From NCBI GenBank assembly GCA_943328975.2, contig CALQCC020000032.1:1-54353 (forward strand): a DNA stretch of 54,353 nt, in the 5' to 3' direction. Source of the stretch: Bordetella parapertussis (lineage in GTDB: Bacteria > Acidobacteriota > Terriglobia > Bryobacterales > Bryobacteraceae). Below are positions 36,058-43,579 of the stretch, piece after piece (within the stretch, counting starts at the first letter, position 1; every line of letters begins with the position of its first letter). A program made the position numbers and the translations under genes. The notes under the pieces were generated by a model, which had not been told where the DNA came from, ran no database searches, and was given only the letters and a program-made list of their open reading frames with translations.

Positions 36058-37890
36058 TCACCAAATCGGATGAACCTCGGGGATGTTCCAGTTGAGTCCC
36101 AACTTCCTCACGCGGGCAACGGGCAAGCGGTCTAGACCGTAGCCGTAAGTAATCGGCTGCAGATCTGGGCTGAGTGCTCGATAAACATGGAACGGAGTGG
36201 ACTCAAGATCGCGCGAAGTCACATCCAGCAGCGCGACGCGGATGCCCTTCCCTTTGAGACACAACGCCACGTTCTGTAGGGACCGCTTGGCACCGCCGCC
36301 CGCCAAATCGCGGAGGGCCACACCGGGGCTCTTCCCCCGCAACCAGTCAAATGCCCCTGCGCGTTCGGCGCGGAAGTAGTAGGCCGCGTGGTCCAGCATG
36401 GCTCGCACCCCGCCGGGCGAATCGGGACTCTTCACCAAGCCCATTTGCATGATGCGCCGCAGATAGGGGCCCGTCTGACCTAGCTCCAGAATCGCCTGCC
36501 GCAGCGCTCCCGCAACATCCAGATCCGCACCCAAGCCGATCGTCACTCCGGGGTAGCTGAGTCCATCGCCGAACGCCAGGGCCACCACAGCGCTGCCGAT
36601 GACAGTGGTCGGCAGCTGATACAACTCCACTCGCGCTCCGAACGATTCGATGCCCGCTAGAACAGTCGCAAGCCGAGGATCTAACGTAGCATCCAGTTCC
36701 ATCCGCAGCCCGGGCGATGCCGTCAGCCATGCGGCCATGAAGGCGTCCCGTTCAATCAATTCGAGAACGGCGCGCAACTTGGAATCGTCAGCGGAAGTGG
36801 AAGCCGCCAGCCCGTTGGAAGTTCCCTGGCAGATGACTTGTTCGCGACGAAGGTCCATTGAGAGGAATGCCAAACTGGAGGGGACCCACACAGGACCGCC
36901 ACCCTCCAGCCAACTCGCTTGGCTCCAGGGATACTCCTCGTTCACGTTGAACGGTGTGAACGGAAACTCCGCACGCTGGTATTGATCGTCGCTATACAGT
37001 GGAAGTTCGTGCGGATCCAGAACGTCTCCCGCCAGCTGTTCCATCCTGCACCAACGAATTCGCGCCGGGTCAGGGATCGAGGGAGCATAGCGTTCTACGG
37101 CTTCCCCAACCGCGGAAAGAATCGCGCCCGTCAGGGTCAAGCCTTTGCCCCATCCACTGGGCAGGGTGCGGACCTCGCAACCTTGCAGAACACGCGGCGG
37201 CGCGGCCGTGGCGACGATGGGCAAGTCGAGCCCTGTATCCTCGAAGGCCTCCACCACAATCTGCGACACGATCCCCATGCGACTGTCCAGGCAACAGGCC
37301 AAAGACGCCAGCACCATCCCCGGCTCGTCGTCCTCCGAAAATGAGACCTCGGGCTTGCGCTCGATACCGGTGGTCCCGGAGCCGCAGACCTCGCAGCGAG
37401 GCAACGCAAGAAACTGGCACACGGATACACCGTCGGCACCCGGGCGCACAAAGGCCGCACGGTCCAGCAGCGTGCAGCCCTTCAGCCCTTCACCGGAGTA
37501 GAGCAGCAATTCCCCTGCCACCAACTCGGCAGCCTCGCGGAAACAGGCGTCGTCGACCACATTCGCGGCACCGCTCGCGGAGCTGGCGCACTCCAAGCGA
37601 ACGGAGGCGCAGTGCGCACATCCCCGACGCCCAGGAACGCTGAACGGACCCACCTGGATCTCACCGTTGCGGAAACAGACCGTGATTGAAGGAAGCTTCG
37701 CGTCCCACGCCCATTGCGCCAGCTCCCGAATGCGACGGTCGGCCTCGTCGGACAACAACACGGCGGCAGTTACACCAGCAGGAACGGCCTTGTCGTCCGT
37801 ATCCGCATAGTGGGTTCCCTCTGGACCTAATATAGACTCCAATAGCCGCGTAAATTGGTCTTCTTTACTGCGTCCTTTTACCAAATACAC
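36058..37890 (-). CDS. YcaO cyclodehydratase fused to a TOMM-type leader-binding/zinc domain
   Basis: About 610 residues. A GTG at 37890 (AAGGG six bases upstream) is preferred; a TTG at 37896 adds two residues. With TTG numbering, residues 1-180 form a cyclodehydratase partner domain of the TOMM type: LPSITVCFRNGEIQVGPFSV then two zinc-like CxxC pairs (93/96 and 168/171). Residues 225-612 are YcaO, with the ATP/Mg motifs EAVERY (265-270), TSNGLAAST (359-367), LELIERDAF (378-386) and QAILELGQ (468-475). Such enzymes use ATP to cyclise Cys/Ser/Thr in precursor peptides. No SagB-like oxidase is nearby, and the C-terminus (IPEVHPIW) is not a typical PxPxP. A likely precursor gene lies upstream. 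Confidence 0.88.
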   Translation of the reverse strand: MYLVKGRSKEDQFTRLLESILGPEGTHYADTDDKAVPAGVTAAVLLSDEADRRIRELAQWAWDAKLPSITVCFRNGEIQVGPFSVPGRRGCAHCASVRLECASSASGAANVVDDACFREAAELVAGELLLYSGEGLKGCTLLDRAAFVRPGADGVSVCQFLALPRCEVCGSGTTGIERKPEVSFSEDDEPGMVLASLACCLDSRMGIVSQIVVEAFEDTGLDLPIVATAAPPRVLQGCEVRTLPSGWGKGLTLTGAILSAVGEAVERYAPSIPDPARIRWCRMEQLAGDVLDPHELPLYSDDQYQRAEFPFTPFNVNEEYPWSQASWLEGGGPVWVPSSLAFLSMDLRREQVICQGTSNGLAASTSADDSKLRAVLELIERDAFMAAWLTASPGLRMELDATLDPRLATVLAGIESFGARVELYQLPTTVIGSAVVALAFGDGLSYPGVTIGLGADLDVAGALRQAILELGQTGPYLRRIMQMGLVKSPDSPGGVRAMLDHAAYYFRAERAGAFDWLRGKSPGVALRDLAGGGAKRSLQNVALCLKGKGIRVALLDVTSRDLESTPFHVYRALSPDLQPITYGYGLDRLPVARVRKLGLNWNIPEVHPIW

Positions 37891-37918
37891 TGTCAACCCT
37901 TACGAACCTTCCACATAG

Positions 37919-37946
37919 AAAAAGGGCCTGCCAGCGGCAAGCCCTT
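37919..37946 (-). terminator. intrinsic terminator between the peptide gene and the YcaO gene
   Basis: On the minus strand an 11-bp stem (AAGGGCTTGCC, loop GCT, GGCAGGCCCTT, one G-T pair) runs into a T-rich end (CCCTTTTTC). It follows the peptide stop by 23 bases and precedes the YcaO start by about 30. Partial read-through would give much more peptide mRNA than enzyme mRNA, as is common for modified-peptide operons. Confidence 0.8.
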
Positions 37947-37969
37947 CACGCACCCCACAAGTTCTGGAG

Positions 37970-38206
37970 CTAGTGCTGCATTTTCCCGGCAAGACCTTCC
38001 AAGGTACCCAGATTCTTCTGCGCATCCTTCAAAGCATTGTTCAACCCGTCCAGTTGTGCACTCACCAAGCGAAATTCCGCCGGCGTCGTGATGCCTTTGA
38101 TGATCTCCCAAAAACGCAACTTGTCCTTCTCGCTACCGAGGAGCTTCAGCAGGCCTGCCGTATTCAGCTGTAGCGCCTGTACTTTTAGTTTCAGTTTTTC
38201 GTCCAT
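37970..38206 (-). CDS. 78-residue helical peptide, candidate precursor or partner of the YcaO enzyme
   Basis: ATG at 38206 behind a near-perfect Shine-Dalgarno (AGGAGGGATC-ATG); a longer frame from 38248 is not used. The protein (start MDEKLKLKVQALQLN) is rich in Leu, Lys and Gln, without Cys, signal peptide or membrane helix. It is predicted to be mostly alpha-helical, with a break near residues 38-43 (GITTPAE) and a tail GTLEGLAGKMQH. Thr/Ser are at 16, 25, 40, 41, 49 and 68 only. Position, strong translation and the terminator behind it suggest a RiPP precursor, but the lack of a Cys/Ser-rich core is odd. No family is recognised; a regulatory partner is the alternative. Confidence 0.7.
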   Translation of the reverse strand: MDEKLKLKVQALQLNTAGLLKLLGSEKDKLRFWEIIKGITTPAEFRLVSAQLDGLNNALKDAQKNLGTLEGLAGKMQH

Positions 38207-38281
38207 GATCCCTCCTGATTTCTCAACAACCTGGAGGAATAGTAGCACGCAATATAACTTCGTACTAGAACCAAAAGACTC

Positions 38282-38298
38282 TTATTACTAGGTAATAA
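38282..38298. promoter_or_regulatory. 7-bp palindrome in the AT-rich gap upstream of the peptide gene
   Basis: TTATTAC and GTAATAA are inverse complements separated by three bases, in the 108-bp AT-rich gap between thrC and the peptide gene. It lies about 80 bp upstream of the peptide ATG. An operator is possible; no regulator gene is adjacent. Confidence 0.35.
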
Positions 38299-38314
38299 TT
38301 GCTCTAATACTCTA

Positions 38315-39640
38315 TTACCGCAGCAGCTCCGCGATCTTGTCAGCGTCATTGGGAACGATGATCGCTTGATTGCCGTAGGTGCTCTGAATCATCGAGCCGT
38401 CGGGCGCTTCCAAGTGACCTGTGTGGTACTTGTAGATGTAATCCGGATCCTTCATGACGTTGCCGGTTAGGACGGCGACGACGTCGGCCCCGCGATCGAT
38501 CACTCCCTGCGCGACCAGTTTGCGGATTCCTGCCAGTGTGGCAGCGGACGCCGGTTCACAGCCGATGCCACACAGACCGATCTGAGCTTTCGCGTCGGCG
38601 ATTTCTTGCTCGGTCACCTTCTCTACGGTGCCGTTCGAGGTGCGGACTTCGTGCAGCGCTTTCGGCCACGAGACGGGATCGCCAATGCGGATCGCGGTCG
38701 CGAGCGTTTCGGGCTGACGCACCGCAGGAAATTCGCCGGTCGCTCCGCTCTTCCAAAACGCTTCGAAGGGAGCGGAATGCTCCGCCTGAATGACGGCAAG
38801 CCGAGGCAGCTTGTCGATCAACCCCGCGGCCTTCGCCTCGCGCAGGCCTTTGCCAAACGCCGAGACGTTGCCGAGGTTACCTCCCGGTAGCACGACCCAA
38901 TCGGGAACCTTCCAATCGCGCTGGTCGAGCATTTCGAACATGATCGTCTTCTGCCCTTCCACGCGGAACGGGTTCATCGAATTGAGCAGATAGATTCCCA
39001 AACGCGCCGCCAGCACGCGGACCAACGCCAGGATCTCATCAAAATTCGCTTCCACTTGTAGCGTCTTTGCACCGTATTCCAGCGCCTGCGCCAGCTTAGA
39101 GAACGCGATCTTGCCATTGGGAAGGAATATCAACGCTTCCATACCAGCAGCTGCCGCATAAGCCGCCATCGAAGCCGAGGTGTTGCCGGTGGAAACGCAC
39201 GCCACTCGCTTCATCCCCAGACGATGCGCCTGCGCTGCGCCCGCAGTCATGCCGTTGTCTTTGAACGATCCGGTCGGATTGAAACCTTGATGTTTGAAAA
39301 CCAAGCTATCCATTCCGCCGTACTTCGCCGCGATGGGAGCGTTCAGCAACGGAGTGTTGCCCTCGCGCAAAGTGACCACGTGTTTGTAGTCGTCCAGGAA
39401 CGGAAACAGTTCGCGATAGCGCCACACGCCGCTCTGGTTGATCGGAGCGTTGTCCATGCGCCGCTCGCGGAACATGCGCTTCATGTCGGTCGGGTCCATC
39501 GCCGCACCCGAGTACGTTGCCTCAATCAAACCGCCGCACTTGGGGCAGTTGTACAAAACTTCGGTGATCGCATAACGCGCGCGGCAGGAGGGTTCGAAAC
39601 ACACCAGTTCCGCCACGGCGGATTGCGTTGCAAGAGCCAT
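38315..39640 (-). CDS. thrC: threonine synthase
   Basis: 441 residues from the ATG at 39640; the frame extends further upstream but without homology. It converts O-phosphohomoserine to threonine with PLP. An N-terminal zinc ribbon (Cys 14, 19, 32 and 35) precedes the PLP-dependent fold. The PLP lysine is in FNPTGSFKDNGM. VSTGNTSASMAAYAAAAG and VVLPGGNLGNVSAFGKG follow as in family members. It may be transcribed together with the peptide and YcaO genes, though a 108-bp gap lies between. Confidence 0.93.
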   Translation of the reverse strand: MALATQSAVAELVCFEPSCRARYAITEVLYNCPKCGGLIEATYSGAAMDPTDMKRMFRERRMDNAPINQSGVWRYRELFPFLDDYKHVVTLREGNTPLLNAPIAAKYGGMDSLVFKHQGFNPTGSFKDNGMTAGAAQAHRLGMKRVACVSTGNTSASMAAYAAAAGMEALIFLPNGKIAFSKLAQALEYGAKTLQVEANFDEILALVRVLAARLGIYLLNSMNPFRVEGQKTIMFEMLDQRDWKVPDWVVLPGGNLGNVSAFGKGLREAKAAGLIDKLPRLAVIQAEHSAPFEAFWKSGATGEFPAVRQPETLATAIRIGDPVSWPKALHEVRTSNGTVEKVTEQEIADAKAQIGLCGIGCEPASAATLAGIRKLVAQGVIDRGADVVAVLTGNVMKDPDYIYKYHTGHLEAPDGSMIQSTYGNQAIIVPNDADKIAELLR

Positions 39641-39645
39641 ATACT
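39640..39645 (+). promoter_or_regulatory. candidate -10 element for the dehydrogenase gene
   Basis: TATACT lies 13 bases before the ATG at 39659, in an 18-bp gap between divergent starts. Transcription from it would start within about seven bases of the ATG, giving a leaderless or nearly leaderless mRNA. Neither divergent gene has a Shine-Dalgarno. Confidence 0.35.
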
Positions 39646-39658
39646 CTAACTTTAAACG

Positions 39659-40612
39659 ATGCTGGCTGTTCACTTGGAAAATGGTCGGGTCGAGGTGCGC
39701 AAGCAGCCCCTGCCGCGCATCCCCGAAGGCTTCGCGAGAATCCGATTGTTGGCCGCCGGCATCTGCTCGACGGACCTCGAATTGCAGCGCGGCTACTACG
39801 GTTTCGCCGGCACGCCCGGCCACGAATTCGTGGGCGAAGTGACCGACTGCGCGGATAAAACGTGGATCGGCAAGCGAGTCTGCGGCGAGATCAACCTGGC
39901 CTGCGGCGAGTGCGAATGGTGCAAACGAAAGCTCGGCCGGCATTGCCCGACCAGGACGGTGCTCGGCATCGTGAAGCACCCAGGTTCGTTCCGCGAGTTC
40001 CTGACGCTCCCGATCCGCAACCTGCACCGAGTGCCCGCTTCGATCTCCACCGAAGCCGCCGTCTTCATCGAACCCGTCGCCGCCGCGTGCGAAATTCTGG
40101 ACCAAGTGAAGATCCCCAAGGGGGAGCGTGTAGCGGTTCTGGGCGATGGAAAGCTCGGGCTACTGATCGCACAGGTGTTACAGGCGCACGGCGCGAAGGT
40201 GCACTTGTTCGGACGTCACAAAGACAAGCTGCGCTTGGTCGACGTGCATTCCGAAGTGGTAGGCAAGAAGATGCCGTCGCAGGAGTTCGCATTCACGGTC
40301 GATTCCACCGGCTCCGCCGAAGGACTCTCCACTGCGATTTCGATGACCCAGCCCCGAGGCACTGTGGTCATGAAGTCCACGGTCCACGGCTTGGTCTCGA
40401 TCAACACCGCGGTGCCGATCGTGAACGAGATCACGTTGGTCGGGTCGCGATGCGGGCGCATGGAGGCTGCGATCCCACTGCTAGCGTCGGGCAAGGTGAA
40501 GGTGGAGAACTTGATCTCGGATTCATTCCCGTTGGATCGTGCACCGGAGGCATTCGTTCGTGCGGCGACAAAGGGTGTATTGAAGGTGCTACTGCGTGGC
40601 GCTCTGTCATGA
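39659..40612 (+). CDS. zinc-dependent medium-chain alcohol/polyol dehydrogenase
   Basis: 317 residues. The catalytic zinc site is formed by Cys36 (GICSTD), His55 and Glu56 (GTPGHEFVGE). The structural zinc uses CGECEWCKRKLGRHC (Cys 82, 85, 88 and 96). The NAD(P) loop is VAVLGDGKLGLLIAQVL. It resembles sorbitol/threonine dehydrogenase-like enzymes; the substrate is unknown. It is shorter than usual (about 340). It faces thrC with only 18 bp between. Confidence 0.87.
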   Translation: MLAVHLENGRVEVRKQPLPRIPEGFARIRLLAAGICSTDLELQRGYYGFAGTPGHEFVGEVTDCADKTWIGKRVCGEINLACGECEWCKRKLGRHCPTRTVLGIVKHPGSFREFLTLPIRNLHRVPASISTEAAVFIEPVAAACEILDQVKIPKGERVAVLGDGKLGLLIAQVLQAHGAKVHLFGRHKDKLRLVDVHSEVVGKKMPSQEFAFTVDSTGSAEGLSTAISMTQPRGTVVMKSTVHGLVSINTAVPIVNEITLVGSRCGRMEAAIPLLASGKVKVENLISDSFPLDRAPEAFVRAATKGVLKVLLRGALS

Positions 40613-40625
40613 CAGTGTCCGACAC
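40604..40625. promoter_or_regulatory. two adjacent palindromes upstream of the DUF1778/GNAT pair
   Basis: CTGTCATGACAG (40604-40615, perfect 12-bp palindrome) is joined to GTGTC-C-GACAC (40615-40625). They lie just before the antitoxin gene, partly overlapping the end of the dehydrogenase gene. Type II antitoxins of the ribbon-helix-helix class bind such tandem palindromes to repress their own operon; here that is inferred. Confidence 0.5.
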
Positions 40626-40645
40626 CTCATGTTAAACTGAAACCA

Positions 40646-40936
40646 ATGGCCAACACCGAAACCCGCAACGAGAAGCTCGATCTCCGGCTCACCCCCTCGG
40701 CCAAACGAACCCTGCAAAACGCGGCCAAACTGTCGCATCGCTCGGTGAGCGAGTTCGTCCTGGAAAGTGCCCTGCAGCGGGCCGAGGAGACACTCCCGGA
40801 CCGCCAGTATTTCGGGTTGAATGCCAAGCAGTGGGCCGAATTCCAGTCCGCTCTCAATGCCCATCCGCGTCCGATGCCTCGGCTGGCGAAGATGCTCCGT
40901 GAGCCGAGCGTGTTTGAGCGCGGCGGCCTGAAGTGA
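40646..40936 (+). CDS. DUF1778/TacA-like antitoxin
   Basis: 96 residues. It has a ribbon-helix-helix N-terminus (KLDLRLTPSAKRTLQNAA, SVSEFVLESAL) and a tail that contacts the toxin, including the R-x-Y-F-x-L segment (DRQYFGLNAKQW) seen in TacA. The GNAT toxin gene overlaps its stop by four bases (GTGA). Confidence 0.87.
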   Translation: MANTETRNEKLDLRLTPSAKRTLQNAAKLSHRSVSEFVLESALQRAEETLPDRQYFGLNAKQWAEFQSALNAHPRPMPRLAKMLREPSVFERGGLK

Positions 40937-41445
40937 CTCCACTCCGCATCGAAAAGCTTCAGCGCACCCATTGCATTGACGACTTCGACTGCGGACAAGA
41001 AGCGCTCAATCGCTTCCTATTGCGCTACTCGCTCCAGAACCAGCAAGCTGGAGCTTCGCAGACCTACTTGGCCGTGGCGAACGAATCGCAAGTAGTCGGC
41101 TACTACACATTGGTTGTCGGACAGGTCAGTTACGAAGCCGCCCCGGTACGAGTCAAGAAGGGCTTGGCTGACCATCCAGTCCCAGTAATGCTGTTGGCTC
41201 GCTTGGCCATCGCCGTAGGATGGCAGGGGAAAGGCCTCGGTTCCGGCCTGCTCAAAGACGCGCTACGACGCACCCTGCAAGCCGCGAACATCGCGGGCAT
41301 CCGTGCCTTTGAGGTTCACGCCAAGGACGAGCAGGCGGTAGCGTTCTACCAGAGGTTCAATTTCATCCCCTCGCCGAGCGATCCGTGCCACCTTTACATC
41401 CTGCCGAAAGACATTCCCGCGCTGCTAGGGTCGACCTCGCTTTAA
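40933..41445 (+). CDS. GNAT-family acetyltransferase toxin (TacT-like)
   Basis: 170 residues from a GTG overlapping the antitoxin. The family acetylates aminoacyl-tRNA and stops translation. The sequence shows the opening FDCGQEALNRFL, an acetyl-CoA loop WQGKGLGSGLL (Q/R-x-x-G-x-G pattern), LLARLAIA before it, and the C-terminal AVAFYQRFNFIPSPSDPCHLYI. The operon order matches TacAT. Which tRNAs would be targeted is unknown. Confidence 0.87.
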   Translation: MTPLRIEKLQRTHCIDDFDCGQEALNRFLLRYSLQNQQAGASQTYLAVANESQVVGYYTLVVGQVSYEAAPVRVKKGLADHPVPVMLLARLAIAVGWQGKGLGSGLLKDALRRTLQAANIAGIRAFEVHAKDEQAVAFYQRFNFIPSPSDPCHLYILPKDIPALLGSTSL

Positions 41446-42033
41446 CTCAATCCGCAGAATCGCTCGCAGGAAGTACCTGACGTCGTCGCTTAGATCACGG
41501 CCAAATGCCGCACGACGGGCACCGACAAGCACGACTTCCCGTTCAACGGGTCCTTCACCGGCCGCCGCAGTCATTTCATGGACGGACGTTAGTTCTGCCC
41601 AATCATAAACACGGCGTCGACCTATCGACCCCACGCCACTAAAGACAAAGAACTCGGACCCGTCGCGGGTCAGCCGAACAGTCCCGAATAATGCCATCAC
41701 GCACTTCCACAGCGAGGTGAGCAAGGCCCAGGAGAGTAGAACGATAACAAAAGTGTCCGGCGATCCGCCCACTCGGATCATGATTCCGATGAAGATGACC
41801 ACCGAGGTAAGAGGGACGCATCCTTTCCAGGATCGAGTGCTTGCGCCCAGACGAAATCCGTCCGGCAACGGCTCATACCAAGTGCCAGGCACTGGCGCAG
41901 GCATTTGAAGGGGCGCGGAATCCTCTGCCGCTTGTCGGATCCGGCATCCCGAGCAAAGTGTACCTTCCCGAAATACGCTGACATCGTAAATCGGGACCCC
42001 ACACATTGTACATGTCTCGTCCAATATCGCCAT
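41425..42033 (-). CDS. zinc-ribbon membrane protein of unknown function
   Basis: 202 residues from the ATG at 42033, which overlaps the pilD stop by one base (TAATG); MAEVM at 42045 lies inside pilD and is less likely. The N-terminus has CTMC and CSGC (two CxxC). Then come a Pro-rich linker, two hydrophobic helices near residues 76-95 and 100-118 (LTSVVIFIGIMIRV; TFVIVLLSWALLTSLW), and a PH-like or GRAM-like beta domain (TVRLTRDGSEFFVFSGVG). Function unknown; it is the last gene of a five-gene operon. Its end overlaps the GNAT toxin's end by 21 bp, tail to tail. Confidence 0.66.
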   Translation of the reverse strand: MAILDETCTMCGVPIYDVSVFREGTLCSGCRIRQAAEDSAPLQMPAPVPGTWYEPLPDGFRLGASTRSWKGCVPLTSVVIFIGIMIRVGGSPDTFVIVLLSWALLTSLWKCVMALFGTVRLTRDGSEFFVFSGVGSIGRRRVYDWAELTSVHEMTAAAGEGPVEREVVLVGARRAAFGRDLSDDVRYFLRAILRIELKRGRP

Positions 42034-42827
42034 TACCTCAGCCAAAACGCCACGACCAACGCAGTCGCTCCAAGGAAGCTCCCGAACGGCAACTCATAAC
42101 TACTAGCCTGCTTCCGAGCCAGCCAGATAAATACCATCCCCAGCACCGACCCCACCACCGACGCGAGAAAGAACGTGAACAGCGCGGGTCGCAGGCCGAG
42201 GAACGCGCCGATTAGGGCCATCATCTTGATGTCGCCGAAGCCCATGCCTTCTTTGTGGCGGATCTTTTCGAACGACCAGGCCACGAACCACAGCAGTCCG
42301 CTGCCGATGGCCGCTCCCACTGCCGCCTCGATCACGTTTGCGACGCGCAGGTCCGGCTGCATTGCCACCAGGTAGAACAAAATCGACGCGACGTCGAGTT
42401 CGATGGGCACCCACCATGCCAGCACTAGACCGACCAGCGTTCCGCCAAGCGTGAATTCGTCGGGCAGAATGCGCTCCTCGAAATCCGTCGCGATCAAGTC
42501 GATCATGATGGCCGAGAACAAGCAGAACTTCAGACCGTGCAGCGTCGCTCCGAACATCGCCACGCTGACGGCGAACGCGAGGGCGGTCACCAGTTCCACG
42601 ATGGGATAACGGATCGGAATGCGCTCCTTGCAATGTCGGCACTTGCCGCCGAGCAGTGCGTAGCTGACGAGCGGAATATTGTCGTACCAGGCGATCATGA
42701 CCTCGCAGCCGGGGCAGAACGACCGCGCGGGGCTCGCCACGGAAAGGTCGCGCGGCAGGCGGAAGATACACACGTTCAGGAAACTGCCGATCAGAAGTCC
42801 AGCCAAAAACGCCAGGGCGATCTCCAC
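42033..42827 (-). CDS. prepilin peptidase / leader methyltransferase
   Basis: 264 residues from a GTG at 42827. An A24-family aspartic protease of the inner membrane, which cuts and N-methylates type IV pilin-like proteins. The two CxxC pairs (CPGC 38-41, CRHC 63-66) are the zinc site of the methyltransferase half. The two catalytic aspartates are in IATDFEERILPDE and GMGFGDIKMM. Around seven membrane helices are visible. It is preceded by two bases and then by a glycosyltransferase gene; no pilin genes are close. Confidence 0.92.
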   Translation of the reverse strand: MEIALAFLAGLLIGSFLNVCIFRLPRDLSVASPARSFCPGCEVMIAWYDNIPLVSYALLGGKCRHCKERIPIRYPIVELVTALAFAVSVAMFGATLHGLKFCLFSAIMIDLIATDFEERILPDEFTLGGTLVGLVLAWWVPIELDVASILFYLVAMQPDLRVANVIEAAVGAAIGSGLLWFVAWSFEKIRHKEGMGFGDIKMMALIGAFLGLRPALFTFFLASVVGSVLGMVFIWLARKQASSYELPFGSFLGATALVVAFWLR

Positions 42828-42829
42828 GC

Positions 42830-43579
42830 CTATTCTCTCCCCGGCGCCATGAAGCGCGCCTTCGCGTATTTCAAGAAATTGTACAGCGCCGCCATGTTGG
42901 CGATCGCCAGGCCTTCCACGCCATCGAGGAAGCCCGCCTTCAAGACGTAGGTATTGAAGAACGTCCACGGCGGCTCAAAGATCAGCCGTCCCCAAGTCAC
43001 CTTGCGACCCGAGCCCACCAGTTGCTCCGCCGCGAGCGTGGTGTAGCGGTCCATCGTCTTGATGTGTTCGGAAAGCGAGTCGCAGGTGAAGTGCAGCAGG
43101 TTCCCATCCAGGTGGCCCACCGTTCCCTCCACCTTCACTGACTCATGCACGAAGTCGCCCTTCCACGTCGCCTTGGTGCGATTGTAGAGCCGAACCTTGC
43201 GGTCGGGATACCAGCCGGAATGCTTGATCCATCGACCCAGGTAGCGAGCGAGCCTGGGCATCGTATACGCGTCGAACTGCGCGCCGTTCTTCTTGATGTG
43301 CCAGATCTCAGCCTCCAGCGCCTCGCTCAAGGACTCGTCGGCATCGAGCGACAGGATCCAGTCGTTCTCCGCGCGCTCCGCCGCCAGGTTCTTCTGCTTG
43401 GCGTAACCCGGCCACGGACTATCGATCACCTTCGCCCCCAGCTTCTCCGCGATCTCCAGCGTGCGGTCCGAAGACCCGCTATCCACCACCAGAATTTCAT
43501 CCGCGCAGCGCAGGCTCTCGATGGCGCGCGGCAGGTTGCGCTCCTCGTTGTGCGTGATGATGGTGGCGGAGATCTTCAT
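42830..43579 (-). CDS. family 2 glycosyltransferase (KdtX/WaaE-like)
   Basis: 249 residues from the ATG at 43579, overlapping the site-2 protease stop by four bases. It starts KISATIITHNEERNLPRAIE, has EILVVDSGSSDRTLEIA and the DxD-like ILSLDADESLS, all of GT-A enzymes. The C-terminal TWGRLIFEPPWTFFNTYVLK and GVEGLAIANMAALYNFLKYAK match the LPS core glycosyltransferase group. It probably adds a sugar to a lipid-linked or LPS core acceptor. Confidence 0.9.
   Translation of the reverse strand: MKISATIITHNEERNLPRAIESLRCADEILVVDSGSSDRTLEIAEKLGAKVIDSPWPGYAKQKNLAAERAENDWILSLDADESLSEALEAEIWHIKKNGAQFDAYTMPRLARYLGRWIKHSGWYPDRKVRLYNRTKATWKGDFVHESVKVEGTVGHLDGNLLHFTCDSLSEHIKTMDRYTTLAAEQLVGSGRKVTWGRLIFEPPWTFFNTYVLKAGFLDGVEGLAIANMAALYNFLKYAKARFMAPGRE

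Noticed and set aside
38315-40105. A 596-residue threonine synthase with N-terminal extension
   Set aside because: The extra 155 codons run opposite the dehydrogenase gene and have no domain; the zinc ribbon starts at 39640.
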